A stretch of 64,000 nucleotides of DNA from Clostridium weizhouense (GCF_019431045.1 NZ_JAHXPT010000010.1:123971-187970), one strand, 5' to 3'. Positions 54,718-63,060 are shown, counted from the first letter of the stretch. The notes: generated by a model from the letters alone, not told the origin. A program made the numbers and translations.

Positions 54718-54743
54718 AAAAAAGAGCTTATAAAAATAAGCAC
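54718..54743 (-). terminator. Attenuator hairpin before the ABC-F gene
   Basis: On the minus strand GTGCTTAT pairs with ATAAGCTC (one mismatch) around TTTT, and is followed by a run of six T. It lies between the leader ORF and the ABC-F ribosome site, in the position of a transcription attenuator. Confidence 0.6.
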
Positions 54744-54817
54744 TTTAATATATTCTTAGCAATTGAAATTTTATACTTGATTTTTATGTAGTAAAGACAA
54801 TTTACTAAGTTTAACAT
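54728..54817 (-). CDS. Leader peptide for the ABC-F gene (29 aa)
   Basis: A minus-strand ATG ORF (MLNLVNCLYYIKIKYKISIA, then KNILKCLFL) whose last codons and stop lie inside the terminator stem at 54718-54743. Ribosomes stalled in such an ORF would block terminator folding and let the downstream ABC-F gene be transcribed, as known for vga/msr/erm-type leaders. Its ribosome site is weak, so the ORF is only probable. Confidence 0.4.
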   Translation of the reverse strand: MLNLVNCLYYIKIKYKISIAKNILKCLFL

Positions 54818-55017
54818 TGACAGCATAACATTTTTTTCGACTAAGTTCAATCATTTCATATAATAAACAAAATTTGTCTTAGTATTCTAATAAATTAAGT
54901 ATAGTAGTCTATTTTTTTGCACTTATAACTAATGAAAATCCAATATATATTATTATTTTGAATAATATATATTTAAAAAAGTAGTGGATTTCAAAGGTCA
55001 AGCTTCCCATTCACCAT
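54818..55017. other. Divergent intergenic region with inverted repeat
   Basis: AT-rich DNA with a palindrome AATATATATTATTA / TAATATATATT near 54941-54972. The ABC-F promoter (minus strand) should lie here near the ACAAA...TATAT motifs, but cannot be placed firmly. A short sequence (54981-55040) is repeated at 58728. Confidence 0.4.
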
Positions 55018-55698
55018 AAAAATAATGAATTTGATTTTTCAAATGAAAGTGTAAAGCTTGTAACTATGCATTCTATTAAAGGACTTGAATTTAAGGTTGT
55101 TATAATTGCTGGGTTAAATTCTAAAGTAATGCCTTTATGTCCAGTTAGAAATGAAGAAGAAGACATGGACATGGTAGAATCTAGAGAAAGAAAATTACTT
55201 TATGTTGGAATGACTAGAGCTACAGAAAAATTATTTATAACATCAGATGGTACACCATCTAAATTTATCAAAGATATAGATTATAAGTATTTAAGAGTAA
55301 AAAGCAATTGTGATATGAAGAGAATTTCTTCAATAAGTTTAGAAAATTATTTGTTTAAAGAAGAAATTTCAGATATATATTCTAGAGAAGAAAAAATAAG
55401 ACAATGGGTACTTAGAGAATTAAGAGATACTTATGGATATCCCACAAACTTATTTACTGTAGAGCAAAAAGTAAATATAGGATCACAAATTAAATTTGCA
55501 GATATTGCAGTTGATATTTAGAGGAATAATACTAAAGGCCCATATATATTGATAGAGGTAAAAAGCTGGGGAAGTGGTATAAAGGGTGCATTATCACAAC
55601 TAAAAAGCTATATGGCTAATACTCCAACTGCTAAATATGGGATAATAACTGATGGAAATGAAATAGTTATAATAAATAAAATCTTTAAATTAGTGTAA
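55018..55698 (+). pseudogene. Truncated UvrD/Rep-type helicase with C-terminal nuclease-like part, nonsense-broken
   Basis: Reading from about 55018 gives NNEFDFSNESVKLVTMHSIK and then GLEFKVVIIAGLNSKVMPLC, the helicase motifs IV-V region, followed by ESRERKLLYVGMTRATEKLF (motif VI). All upstream helicase motifs are missing. A TAG at 55519-55521 breaks the frame, after which it continues RNNTKGPYILIEVKSWGSG, a PD-(D/E)XK-like IEVKSW strand (ExK), to a stop at 55698. It is a remnant of a UvrD helicase-nuclease gene of defence type. The first 48 codons of this fragment precede an internal ATG at 55066. Confidence 0.7.
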
Positions 55699-55776
55699 TA
55701 TGATATAATTTTAATAAAGAAAAGCAATTGTGAGTATATTAAATAAAATTAAACATTATAGAGGGAGGTTAATATT

Positions 55777-56028
55777 ATGTTATGGGATGAAGCAAGAAAA
55801 ACTTATCCAAACAAATGGATTGTATATGATAGTTTAAATCAATTTGAACAAAATAACAAATTAATAGTAACTGATTTAGCAATAATAGAAGTTTTTGATA
55901 ATCTTGATGCAGCATATAAATATTACTGTAAACTTCATAAAGAAGATAAAACAAGAAATTTGAACATTGCTGATAGTAAACAAAAAGAATTATCATATGA
56001 AATTGAAAGGATTGGTTTACTAAGATGA
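55777..56028 (+). CDS. Small protein of the protease cassette (copy 1)
   Basis: 83 aa, AGGGAGG site 9 bases before the ATG. WDEARKTYPNKWIVYDSLNQ and LIVTDLAIIEVFDNLDAAYK match the 86-aa protein at 59024 over most of their length. No signal or membrane segment; small alpha/beta fold likely. Its stop (TGA) overlaps the start of a truncated aspartic-protease ORF (ATGA), as in the intact pair at 59024-59675. Family function is unknown. Confidence 0.7.
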   Translation: MLWDEARKTYPNKWIVYDSLNQFEQNNKLIVTDLAIIEVFDNLDAAYKYYCKLHKEDKTRNLNIADSKQKELSYEIERIGLLR

Positions 56029-56135
56029 TAAAGTTAAGGCATGAACATGGATTAATTCTTTGCTCATTGGATTTAAAGCTTAATAATGAAGATTTAAATC
56101 TTAAAAATGTATTAGTAGATACTGGTTCTGCTTAG
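56025..56135 (+). pseudogene. Truncated retropepsin-like aspartic protease (copy 1)
   Basis: ATG overlaps the upstream stop. The frame reads 36 aa (MIKLRHEHGLILCSLDLKLN, then VLVDTGSA) with the catalytic DTG motif, then stops in a TAGGAGG that is the ribosome site of the next gene. The intact relative at 59277 is 132 aa, so about 95 residues are missing. Deletion joined the DTGS part to an unrelated gene. Confidence 0.7.
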
Positions 56136-56148
56136 GAGGAACTTGATT

Positions 56149-56817
56149 ATGAGTTTATTAGGAACAATTGTAAAAGGAGCAGGAGTTGTTGTTGGAAAAG
56201 GTCTTGAATTAGGGATTAAGGCTACTGGAGAAATTGGAGGAATTATTGCAGAGTGTAAAGGAAATGATACTCTTGCAGAGAGTTTTAGAGAAAATAGTAA
56301 AAAAATAGGCGAAGGAACTTATGAATGTGCTAAAGTAGGTAGTCAGTATTTGGGTAATGGTGTAGATAAAGCAATAGAAGTAGGAGCCAAAACAGGTGTA
56401 GCTGTTGGTGAATTCATAGCTGATGAAGGTGGATTTGATGTTGATAAATCTAGGAAAATTGGAGCTGCTGTAGGTAGTGGAGCTGTAGGTCTTCTTACAG
56501 GAGAAATTATAGGAGGTACAATAACAACTGTAACTGCATTAACAGGAACAGCAAGTACTGGTGCAGCAATATCATCTTTACATGGGGTGGCAGCATCAAA
56601 TGCAACAATGGCAACTATAGGTGGAGGAGCATTATCAGTGGGTGGTGCAGGAATTACTGGAGGACATGCAATTCTTACTGCAATAGATGTTGCATCAACT
56701 GTTTCAGCTAGTGCTAGTGGTATAGGTTCAGAGTTAAAATCCAATACAGAAAAACAACTTTCAGGTGAAGTTATAAATGTATCAGAAGATGATTATACAG
56801 TTTCATCAGATGACTAA
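56149..56817 (+). CDS. Gly/Ala-rich hydrophobic protein, unknown
   Basis: About 222 aa from the ATG at 56149 (GGAGG 9 bases before; a TTG at 56143 is too close). Many small residues and GxxxG patterns (VKGAGVVVGKGLELGIKATG, AVGSGAVGLLTGEIIGGTIT, IGGGALSVGGAGITGGHAIL) make long hydrophobic glycine-zipper stretches, with an acidic tail (NVSEDDYTVSSDD). No signal peptide. The pattern suits membrane insertion or a pore-forming effector, but no family is recognised. Its ribosome site lies in the stop of the broken protease, which suggests it joined this cassette secondarily. Confidence 0.65.
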   Translation: MSLLGTIVKGAGVVVGKGLELGIKATGEIGGIIAECKGNDTLAESFRENSKKIGEGTYECAKVGSQYLGNGVDKAIEVGAKTGVAVGEFIADEGGFDVDKSRKIGAAVGSGAVGLLTGEIIGGTITTVTALTGTASTGAAISSLHGVAASNATMATIGGGALSVGGAGITGGHAILTAIDVASTVSASASGIGSELKSNTEKQLSGEVINVSEDDYTVSSDD

Positions 56818-57027
56818 ATTGATTTAATTAGACAGGTTTTAAAGAGTTAACAAGTGTGGAAAAAATACTAATAATTTATATTAAGCAGGAGTTTAATTGA
56901 AAGCTTCTGTTTTTACTTTCTAATAAAAATAGAACTATGTACAGTTAAAAAATAGTAAGAGAGAAATAAGTTTTGATTTCTGTGAAGTAGCTGAATTGGT
57001 GATAATAGTAAAGAATATGCACAAATA

Positions 57028-57066
57028 ACATGAATTATATGGTAATATATTGCCATATAATTCATG
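57028..57066. repeat. Perfect long hairpin in gene graveyard
   Basis: ACATGAATTATATGG (57028-57042) / CCATATAATTCATGT (57052-57066), a 15-bp perfect stem with a 9-base loop and no T-run. It may be a scar of a mobile element. Confidence 0.55.
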
Positions 57067-57188
57067 TATTGTAAAATAAAAAAATATTATAGAAATATAA
57101 AATTAAATGGAATCAATATATAGATTTTACAAAGTAGAAGTTGCTTTGAATAATTAAAACAAATATTTTATGAAAAAGGTGAAATACA

Positions 57189-57215
57189 ATGAAGATATAT
57201 AACAAATTAGTTTGA
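57189..57215 (+). pseudogene. Broken start of a MazG-like gene
   Basis: AAAAGGTG site, ATG, then MKIYNKLV and a stop. The first eight residues equal the start of the MazG-like protein at 37237 (MKTYNKLV), so this is a remnant of a related gene. Confidence 0.45.
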
Positions 57216-57294
57216 ATAAATTATAATTACTCAAGATTTATTGAGGGAAGATGTATCTAGAACATATAAAGCAAGGTCAGGATTATATCAGCAG

Positions 57295-57413
57295 AAGAAA
57301 GAACTAAATTGCAAGTAGCAAAGAATTTATTAGATATTTTAGATGATGAAACAATAGCAATAAAAACATGATTATATATAGAAAAAATTAAAAGATTAAG
57401 AAAAGAAAATTAA
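57295..57413 (+). pseudogene. C-terminal remnant of an Rpn-type nuclease gene
   Basis: Reads ERTKLQVAKNLLDILDDETI, then AIKT, an in-frame TGA, LYIEKIKRLRKEN and stop. It matches the C-terminal tail of the protein at 26612 (LQIAKNLLDILDNKTIAAKT). No 5' part survives. Confidence 0.65.
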
Positions 57414-57414
57414 A

Positions 57415-57440
57415 GGGTAGGCTTATTTTAGCCTATCCTT
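57415..57440 (+). terminator. Terminator of the lost Rpn gene
   Basis: GGGTAGGCT (57415-57423) / AGCCTATCC (57430-57438) with a 6-base loop, followed by TTAATTTTTA. Confidence 0.7.
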
Positions 57441-57537
57441 AATTTTTAGAAAAAAGTATTAGTGAAAATTTGAATTTTTAGTTAAGAATGTTATAATCAA
57501 TAAATAGTAAAATTAAGTAATAATTTATATAGGAAGT

Positions 57538-58713
57538 GTGAAACTAGAAATGAGAATAAGAGTACCAAGTTATTTTAAGGATTTTAAATGTATATCATCA
57601 GAGTGTGAAGATACATGTTGTGCGGGATGGGGAATTGTAATTGATGAGGAAACTAATAATTATTATCAACAGGTAGATAGTGAGTTTGGAGAAAAGTTAA
57701 GAAGTAAGATAGTACAAGAAGATGGGGAAAATGTTTTTGTATTAAACGGTGATAATTGTTCATTTTTGAATGAAAATAATCTTTGTGAAATATATAAGGA
57801 GCTTGGAGAAAAAAATCTTTGCTATGTATGCAGACAATACCCAAGATACATGGAAGAGTTTTTGGAGTTAAGAGAAATTGGAATATCATTATCTTGTCCA
57901 GAGGCTGCAAGAATAATATTAAGAAATTGTAAAGTATCAGAATTTGAATTAAGTGAAAATAATGAAGTTTGGGATAAAGATAGTGATATTGATGAAAATG
58001 TACTTGAAGACTTTTTGCTTTGTAGAAATATAGCCATTAATATTATAGAAATGCCTAATATAGATTTAGAAGTTAAGGCAGCAGTGGTGCTTAAATTTGT
58101 TAAAGAAATTCAAGATAAAATAGATTTAGGGGATATGGATGAAATAAAATATGTTAGAGAAGAGTACAGTAAAAACAATTTTATAAAAGAAATAATAAAT
58201 GATTTATATAGATATAAGGGAAATGAAGAAACTAAATATAATAATGTATATGAATACTTTAAAACGTATATAGATTTAAAACATATAAAACCTAATGATC
58301 AATTAGGTTTAAATAATGTATTAAGACATTTTTGGCAAAGTGAAGAGAATAGAGAATTTTATATAGATAAACATAAGAAATTTAATTATTATTACAAAGA
58401 TAATATGTACAAGTTTAAGAATATATTAGTGTATTTTATATTTAGATATTTTATGAAGGCTATTTTTGATTATGATGTATCTGCAAAAATAAAGATAGCT
58501 ATAATTAGTTTGATAATGATTAAGGAATTGGCAGTAGTAAGATGGATAGAAAATGGAAAACTTACGGAAGAAGATATGGTGGATATAAGTCATATGTATT
58601 CTAAGGATGTTGAGCATTTAGAAGAGAATATAGAAGCACTACAGGAAATTTTTGAAACTGAAGAAGTTTATGAAGTTGATAAAATCTTAATTACTTTAAT
58701 GAATGGATTTTAA
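57538..58713 (+). CDS. FliB-like lysine N-methylase family protein
   Basis: Up to 391 aa. Start codon is uncertain: the GTG at 57538 is close to AGGAAG, while the ATG at 57550 is 13 bases from it. The N-terminal cysteine cluster is clear (RVPSYFKDFKCISSECEDTC-type start, CCAGWGIVIDEE, then CSFLNENNLCEIYKELGEKN and CYVCRQYPRYMEEF), matching the FliB/YkgJ Fe-S or zinc domain. FliB methylates flagellin lysines in Salmonella, but in clostridia such proteins occur without flagellin genes beside them. The rest is helical. No partner gene is adjacent. Confidence 0.78.
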   Translation: MKLEMRIRVPSYFKDFKCISSECEDTCCAGWGIVIDEETNNYYQQVDSEFGEKLRSKIVQEDGENVFVLNGDNCSFLNENNLCEIYKELGEKNLCYVCRQYPRYMEEFLELREIGISLSCPEAARIILRNCKVSEFELSENNEVWDKDSDIDENVLEDFLLCRNIAINIIEMPNIDLEVKAAVVLKFVKEIQDKIDLGDMDEIKYVREEYSKNNFIKEIINDLYRYKGNEETKYNNVYEYFKTYIDLKHIKPNDQLGLNNVLRHFWQSEENREFYIDKHKKFNYYYKDNMYKFKNILVYFIFRYFMKAIFDYDVSAKIKIAIISLIMIKELAVVRWIENGKLTEEDMVDISHMYSKDVEHLEENIEALQEIFETEEVYEVDKILITLMNGF

Positions 58714-58727
58714 AATAATAAGTGGTG

Positions 58728-58792
58728 GATTTTAAAGGTCATGTTTCTCCTCCAGCATATAAGAACTTAGAATTTGATACAATAGAAAGTCT
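58728..58792. repeat. Repeat of the sequence preceding the UvrD fragment
   Basis: GTGGATTTTAAAGGTCATGT and the following ~40 bases match 54981-55040 (GTGGATTTCAAAGGTCAAGC ...) through GAATTTGAT with scattered changes. In one frame it reads VVDFKGHVSPPAYKNLEFDT and then stops. A degraded duplicate of a gene end. Confidence 0.45.
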
Positions 58793-58880
58793 ATGATTTC
58801 AGGGGCTTTTCGTGATTTTGGGAAAAAATGAAGTGCTTGAAAAGCAAGTTTTGAAGATGAAATTTGGAAATGTAATTTTA

Positions 58881-58926
58881 AAAATGCACCCACCTATGGA
58901 TTGTAGTAAGGTGGGTGCATTTTTTA
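58881..58926. terminator. Very strong terminator
   Basis: AAAATGCACCCACCT / AGGTGGGTGCATTTT, a perfect 15-bp stem with a 13-base loop and TTTT at the 3' side. GC-rich for this genome; active in both directions. Confidence 0.85.
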
Positions 58927-59023
58927 GCAGAAAGAAATTTATGAGAAAATATTTGTAATATGATGTTTAGATTTTATGAATAGGCTATAATTAAGATAAG
59001 ATTGCGAATAGGAGTGATTAAAA

Positions 59024-59284
59024 ATGAAGTATAGTGAGGCAAGAGAAGTATACAAAAATAAGTGGATATTATTTCAAGCTATTTCTGCTTATTCAGAAGG
59101 TGGAAAAAGAATTGTAACTGATTTAGCGGTTCTAAAAAGTTATGATAAGGGTAATGATGCATTAAAGGATTATGCAAATTATCATAAAGCTGATAAACAA
59201 AAGGAATACTATGTTTATAATACAACTCACGAGACTTTAGAGATAGAGGAAAGAGCTTGGATAGGAGTAAGGATAAATGGTTGA
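59024..59284 (+). CDS. Small protein of the protease cassette (copy 2, intact)
   Basis: 86 aa, TAGGAGTG site. Shares EAREVYKNKWILFQAISAYS and RIVTDLAVLKSYD with copy 1 at 55777. Its last codons overlap the start of the protease gene by 8 bases, so the two are made together. No known domain. A regulator, chaperone or substrate of the protease is conceivable but unproven. Confidence 0.72.
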   Translation: MKYSEAREVYKNKWILFQAISAYSEGGKRIVTDLAVLKSYDKGNDALKDYANYHKADKQKEYYVYNTTHETLEIEERAWIGVRING

Positions 59285-59675
59285 TTTAAAGTTTAGATAC
59301 GGATTACCATTTTGTAAGGTAGAAATAATTCATAATAATAAAAAACTTATTTTAGACAATGTACTTATAGATACGGGTTCGGGTGGAACCTTGTTTAAAA
59401 TGGATAAAGTAGAAGAAATTGACATAACTATAGATGTGAATGATTCCATTGAAACTATACATGGTATAGGTGCAAGTGAATTTGTGTATAAGAAAACTAT
59501 TGATGAAATTAGGCTTAATGATTTATGTAGTAGAGATGTTAAAGTAGAAATAGGAATTATGGATTATGGGTTTAATATTGATGGAATAATTGGAATAGAT
59601 TTCTTAAGACAAATTGATGCAATTATTGATTTAGAAAAAATGAAAATGTATAGCAGAAGTGACAATGAAAAATAA
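59277..59675 (+). CDS. Retropepsin-like (clan AA) aspartic protease
   Basis: 132 aa, the size of a retropepsin monomer. KLILDNVLIDTGSGGTLFKM holds the catalytic DTGS motif, and GFNIDGIIGIDFLRQID the flap-proximal GIIGxDxL motif typical of clan AA proteases. Bacterial members act as homodimers in the cytoplasm. It overlaps the upstream small gene by 8 bases; two damaged copies of the pair lie at 55777-56135 and 62909. Confidence 0.8.
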   Translation: MVDLKFRYGLPFCKVEIIHNNKKLILDNVLIDTGSGGTLFKMDKVEEIDITIDVNDSIETIHGIGASEFVYKKTIDEIRLNDLCSRDVKVEIGIMDYGFNIDGIIGIDFLRQIDAIIDLEKMKMYSRSDNEK

Positions 59676-59743
59676 ATATATTCCAAAATACACCTCACGT
59701 GGAGACGGTAGTAAATATATAAGACTCTACCATGAAACCAATG

Positions 59744-59775
59744 AATCGCCTATAAAATAAGTGTTTATAGACGAT
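59744..59775 (+). terminator. Terminator after the protease cassette
   Basis: AATCGCCTATAAA pairs with TTTATAGACGATT (small bulge), followed by TTATTTTTAAAA. Upstream, GGTAG and CTACC near 59707-59731 can form a second small stem. Confidence 0.65.
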
Positions 59776-59849
59776 TTTATTTTTAAAATAGAAAAATATT
59801 AAATAATTTGGTAAAATTAACATGGTGAATAAGAACTATGGGGGATAAT

Positions 59850-62756
59850 ATGAATTCAACAGTTAATGAATTGAATAGTGTAAGAGAAGAGCAAATCAGT
59901 TTTAATGATATTAAATATAAAGATATAGATATAGAGAATAAGGAGTTTTTAGTTAATAATAAGCTTATAGTGAATTCTGAGAAAGGTAATCTTTTAGATG
60001 AACTTAAAAAACTTTTAAGTGAATGTGAAAAATTTTATTTTAGTGTAGCTTTTATTAATTTTAGCGGTCTTCAGCTTTTATTAGATAGTTTTAAAGAACT
60101 TGAGGACAAAGGGATTAAGGGCAAAATTTTAACTTCTACATATTTAAATTTTACTGAACCTAAGGCTCTTGAGAGAATTAATAGGTTTAGTAATATTGAT
60201 TTAAAAGTTTTTATAGCCACTAAGGAGAGTGGATTCCATACTAAGGCTTATATTTTTGAGAACAAGGAAGAATATAAGATAATTATAGGTTCTTCTAATA
60301 TAACACAAAGAGCGTTAAAAAGTAATATTGAATGGAATGTTAGTGTTATCTCTAAGAAAGATGATAGTTTTACACGCGAAGTTTTAGAGGAATATTTGAG
60401 TTTATGGGAAGTAACTTCTGTTGTTGATAATGAATTTTTGAAAAATTATAGTAGCTTCTTAAAGGAGATTAGAAAAGTACAAAATAATAAAAGCTTGGAT
60501 TTTAATGATTATGAGCTTATTAAACCCAATAATATGCAAAAAAGAGCTATTGAAAATTTAAATAGAATTAGAAGTTCAGGTGAGGATAAAGCTCTTGTTA
60601 TTGCAGCAACTGGTACAGGAAAGACTTACATGTCAGCTTTTGATGTTTTAAGTTATAAACCTAAAAAGATACTTTTTTTAGTTCATAGAGAGGAAATTTT
60701 AATATCTGCTGAGAGAACTTTTAAAAGATTAGTTAAGAATAAAAATAAAACTACAGGTCTTTTAACAGGGACAAGTAAAGAGTTAGAAGCTGATTATTTA
60801 TTTTCTACTATACAATCTATGAGCAGTGAGTTTGAGAATTTTAGTAGAGATGAGTTTGAATATATTATTATAGATGAGGCTCATCATGCTTCTAGTCCAT
60901 CTTATAAAAAAATTATGGAGTATTTTAAACCTAAATTTTTACTTGGAATGACTGCAACACCAGAGAGATGTGATAGTGAAAGTATTTTTGATATTTTTGA
61001 TAATAATGTAGCTTTAGAAGTGAGACTTAGAGAAGCTTTAGAACTTGAATTAATAACTCCATTTCATTATTTTGGAATAACAGATATTGATGGTGTTGAT
61101 TTAAGTAATGTAAAGATAAATGATATAGATGAAATAGCCAAAAGATTAAAAGTTAATGAAAGAGTTGATTTTATTATAGATAAGATGAACTTTTATGGTT
61201 ATGATGGAGAAAAACTAAAGTGTGTAGGTTTTTGTGCAAGTGTTGATCATGCTGAATATATGGCAAATGAATTTAATAAAAAAGGGATAAAAAGTATATG
61301 TCTAACGGGATTAAATTCTGCAAAGGAAAGAGCTGATTATATAAAAAAGTTAGAATCAGAAGATGATGAATTAGAAGTTATTTTTACAGTTGATATTTTT
61401 AATGAAGGTGTAGATATACCCTCTATTAATTTAGTATTAATGTTAAGACCGACTAATTCGCCTATAATATTTATACAACAACTTGGTAGAGGACTTAGAA
61501 AACATAAGGAAAAAACTTTTTTAACTGTTTTAGATTTTATAGGAAATCATAAGAAAGCTTTTTTAATAGCGTTAGCTTTAAATGGCTCTAAATATTATGA
61601 TAAGGATAGTTTAAAGGTAGCTGTTGCAACTCAGTTTGGTAATATACCAGGATGTACTAATATTCAAATGGATAGAATAGCACAGGAAAGAATATTAGAG
61701 CAGTTAAATGAAGAAAACTTTAATTCTATGAAGTATTTAAAGGAAGAATATTTAGAGTTTAAGAAAATGAATGGTTTAAAACCTCCTTATTTTCTTATGG
61801 ATTATATAAAGTATGATGGAGCTCCAGATCCTTTAAGATTTATAAATAAAGAAAAAACTTATATTGGTTTTGTAGCTAAAATTGAGAAGGATGATAAACT
61901 CAAAAACTTATTGGAGGATGAAGTTTTTATTAAAATACTTAAAGAACTTTCAAGTAAATTACCTATAAAAAGAGTATATGAATTTAGCATATTAAAATAT
62001 ATGTTAAAGCATGGAGAGATAAGTGTAGATAAAGCTAAAAGTGAAATCTTAAAGTATATTGATTATGTAGATGATAATAGTGTTATTCATTCTCTTCAAT
62101 GTTTAAGCCAAGCTTATTATGATTCAGGGCAAATTAAGAATAATATTAAATGTTTTGAGTTTGAGGGTAAAGTATTAAAAGCTACTTGGAATTTTAAAAA
62201 GGTAGTAAATGATAAAAAATATAGTATGTATATTGAAGATGTTATAAATTATGCACTTATACGCTATGAAAAAGAATTTGAAAGTCAGTATTATGGGATG
62301 CCATTTTTAAAAAATTATGAACAATATCAAATGGTAGATGCAGCACTTCTTTCTAATTATACTAAAATTCATAGTTCATTTAGGGGAAGTGGGCTTATAA
62401 CTAATGGAAAAGAATATTTTCTTTTTGTGGATTTACATAAGGAAGATGGTATTAAGGAAAGTATAAATTATAAAGATAAATTTATAGATAGAAGATATTT
62501 TCAGTGGCAAACTCCAAACAGCACTTCTCAAAGTTCGGAGAGAGGTAAAAATATTATATTTAATAAGCAAAGAAAAGTTAATTTACATATATTTGTTAGA
62601 AAGTATAGAGAAATTGATGGAGCTGTAGAACCTTATATTTATATAGGTAAAGGAGATGTAGTAGAATATGAAGGTGAAAAGCCTATAACAGTTAAGATAA
62701 AATTAGAACATGAAATGCCAGTGAGGTTATATACAGAATTTATAAAAAAAGTATAG
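59850..62756 (+). CDS. PLD-nuclease/SF2 helicase with DUF3427 (defence-type)
   Basis: About 968 aa from the ATG at 59850 (GGGGGATAAT directly before; an ATG at 59838 has no good site). Residues ~40-200: PLD nuclease with FHTKAYIF and GSSNITQRAL. Residues ~230-580: SF2 helicase with AATGTGKTYMSAFD, IIDEAHHASS, GMTATPERC and FIQQLGRGLRKH. The last ~250 residues match DUF3427 (FEFEGKVLKATWN-type start, ESQYYGMPFLKNYEQYQMVD, then FRGSGLITNGKEYFLF). This domain set is a known class of restriction-like helicases. It is a longer paralogue of the 34609 protein, which lacks DUF3427. Confidence 0.87.
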   Translation: MNSTVNELNSVREEQISFNDIKYKDIDIENKEFLVNNKLIVNSEKGNLLDELKKLLSECEKFYFSVAFINFSGLQLLLDSFKELEDKGIKGKILTSTYLNFTEPKALERINRFSNIDLKVFIATKESGFHTKAYIFENKEEYKIIIGSSNITQRALKSNIEWNVSVISKKDDSFTREVLEEYLSLWEVTSVVDNEFLKNYSSFLKEIRKVQNNKSLDFNDYELIKPNNMQKRAIENLNRIRSSGEDKALVIAATGTGKTYMSAFDVLSYKPKKILFLVHREEILISAERTFKRLVKNKNKTTGLLTGTSKELEADYLFSTIQSMSSEFENFSRDEFEYIIIDEAHHASSPSYKKIMEYFKPKFLLGMTATPERCDSESIFDIFDNNVALEVRLREALELELITPFHYFGITDIDGVDLSNVKINDIDEIAKRLKVNERVDFIIDKMNFYGYDGEKLKCVGFCASVDHAEYMANEFNKKGIKSICLTGLNSAKERADYIKKLESEDDELEVIFTVDIFNEGVDIPSINLVLMLRPTNSPIIFIQQLGRGLRKHKEKTFLTVLDFIGNHKKAFLIALALNGSKYYDKDSLKVAVATQFGNIPGCTNIQMDRIAQERILEQLNEENFNSMKYLKEEYLEFKKMNGLKPPYFLMDYIKYDGAPDPLRFINKEKTYIGFVAKIEKDDKLKNLLEDEVFIKILKELSSKLPIKRVYEFSILKYMLKHGEISVDKAKSEILKYIDYVDDNSVIHSLQCLSQAYYDSGQIKNNIKCFEFEGKVLKATWNFKKVVNDKKYSMYIEDVINYALIRYEKEFESQYYGMPFLKNYEQYQMVDAALLSNYTKIHSSFRGSGLITNGKEYFLFVDLHKEDGIKESINYKDKFIDRRYFQWQTPNSTSQSSERGKNIIFNKQRKVNLHIFVRKYREIDGAVEPYIYIGKGDVVEYEGEKPITVKIKLEHEMPVRLYTEFIKKV

Positions 62757-62783
62757 TAGAATTTATTATACAATTTATGTTAT

Positions 62784-62883
62784 TAGATCATTTACACCAG
62801 GAACATTCACAGGAGATCACTTTAAAGATTGTAATTGCTTCTCTAAAGATCATAGAGTTCTTATAGCAACTTATAATAAATAA
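62784..62883 (+). pseudogene. Gene fragment, unrecognised
   Basis: In frame, RSFTPGTFTGDHFKDCNCFS and KDHRVLIATYNK then stop, with no start codon. Protein-like composition just after the helicase gene. Parent gene not identified. Confidence 0.3.
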
Positions 62884-62908
62884 CTTCAAAAATATGTTTC
62901 ATTTATAT

Positions 62909-62986
62909 ATGGATTTAAAAATTAATAATGAAGATTTAAATCTTAAAAATGTATTATGTAGATACTGTTTTATAAACAAAGACTAG
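62909..62986 (+). pseudogene. Degraded copy of the aspartic protease (copy 3)
   Basis: MDLKINNEDLNLKNVL matches copy 1 (SLDLKLNNEDLNLKNVLVDTG at 56075) almost base for base. A one-base insertion after GTATTA destroys the DTGS frame and leads to a stop. Third trace of this cassette. Confidence 0.6.
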
Positions 62987-63014
62987 AAGTCAGCAAAATT
63001 TCTAGTCTTTGTTT
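62974..63014 (+). terminator. Terminator (AAAGACTAGAA type)
   Basis: AAACAAAGACTAGAA / TTCTAGTCTTTGTTT, a perfect 15-bp stem with an 11-base loop. Same arms as 25976-26008. Confidence 0.75.
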
Positions 63015-63060
63015 ATGGTAAAATATAGTTATTGGGTTTGAATTGAAAGGGGAGAATTAT

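Noticed and set aside
56343..56744. 133-aa minus-strand ORF over the Gly-rich gene
   Set aside because: Shadow of a strongly biased plus-strand gene; Pro/Ala-rich, no ribosome site.
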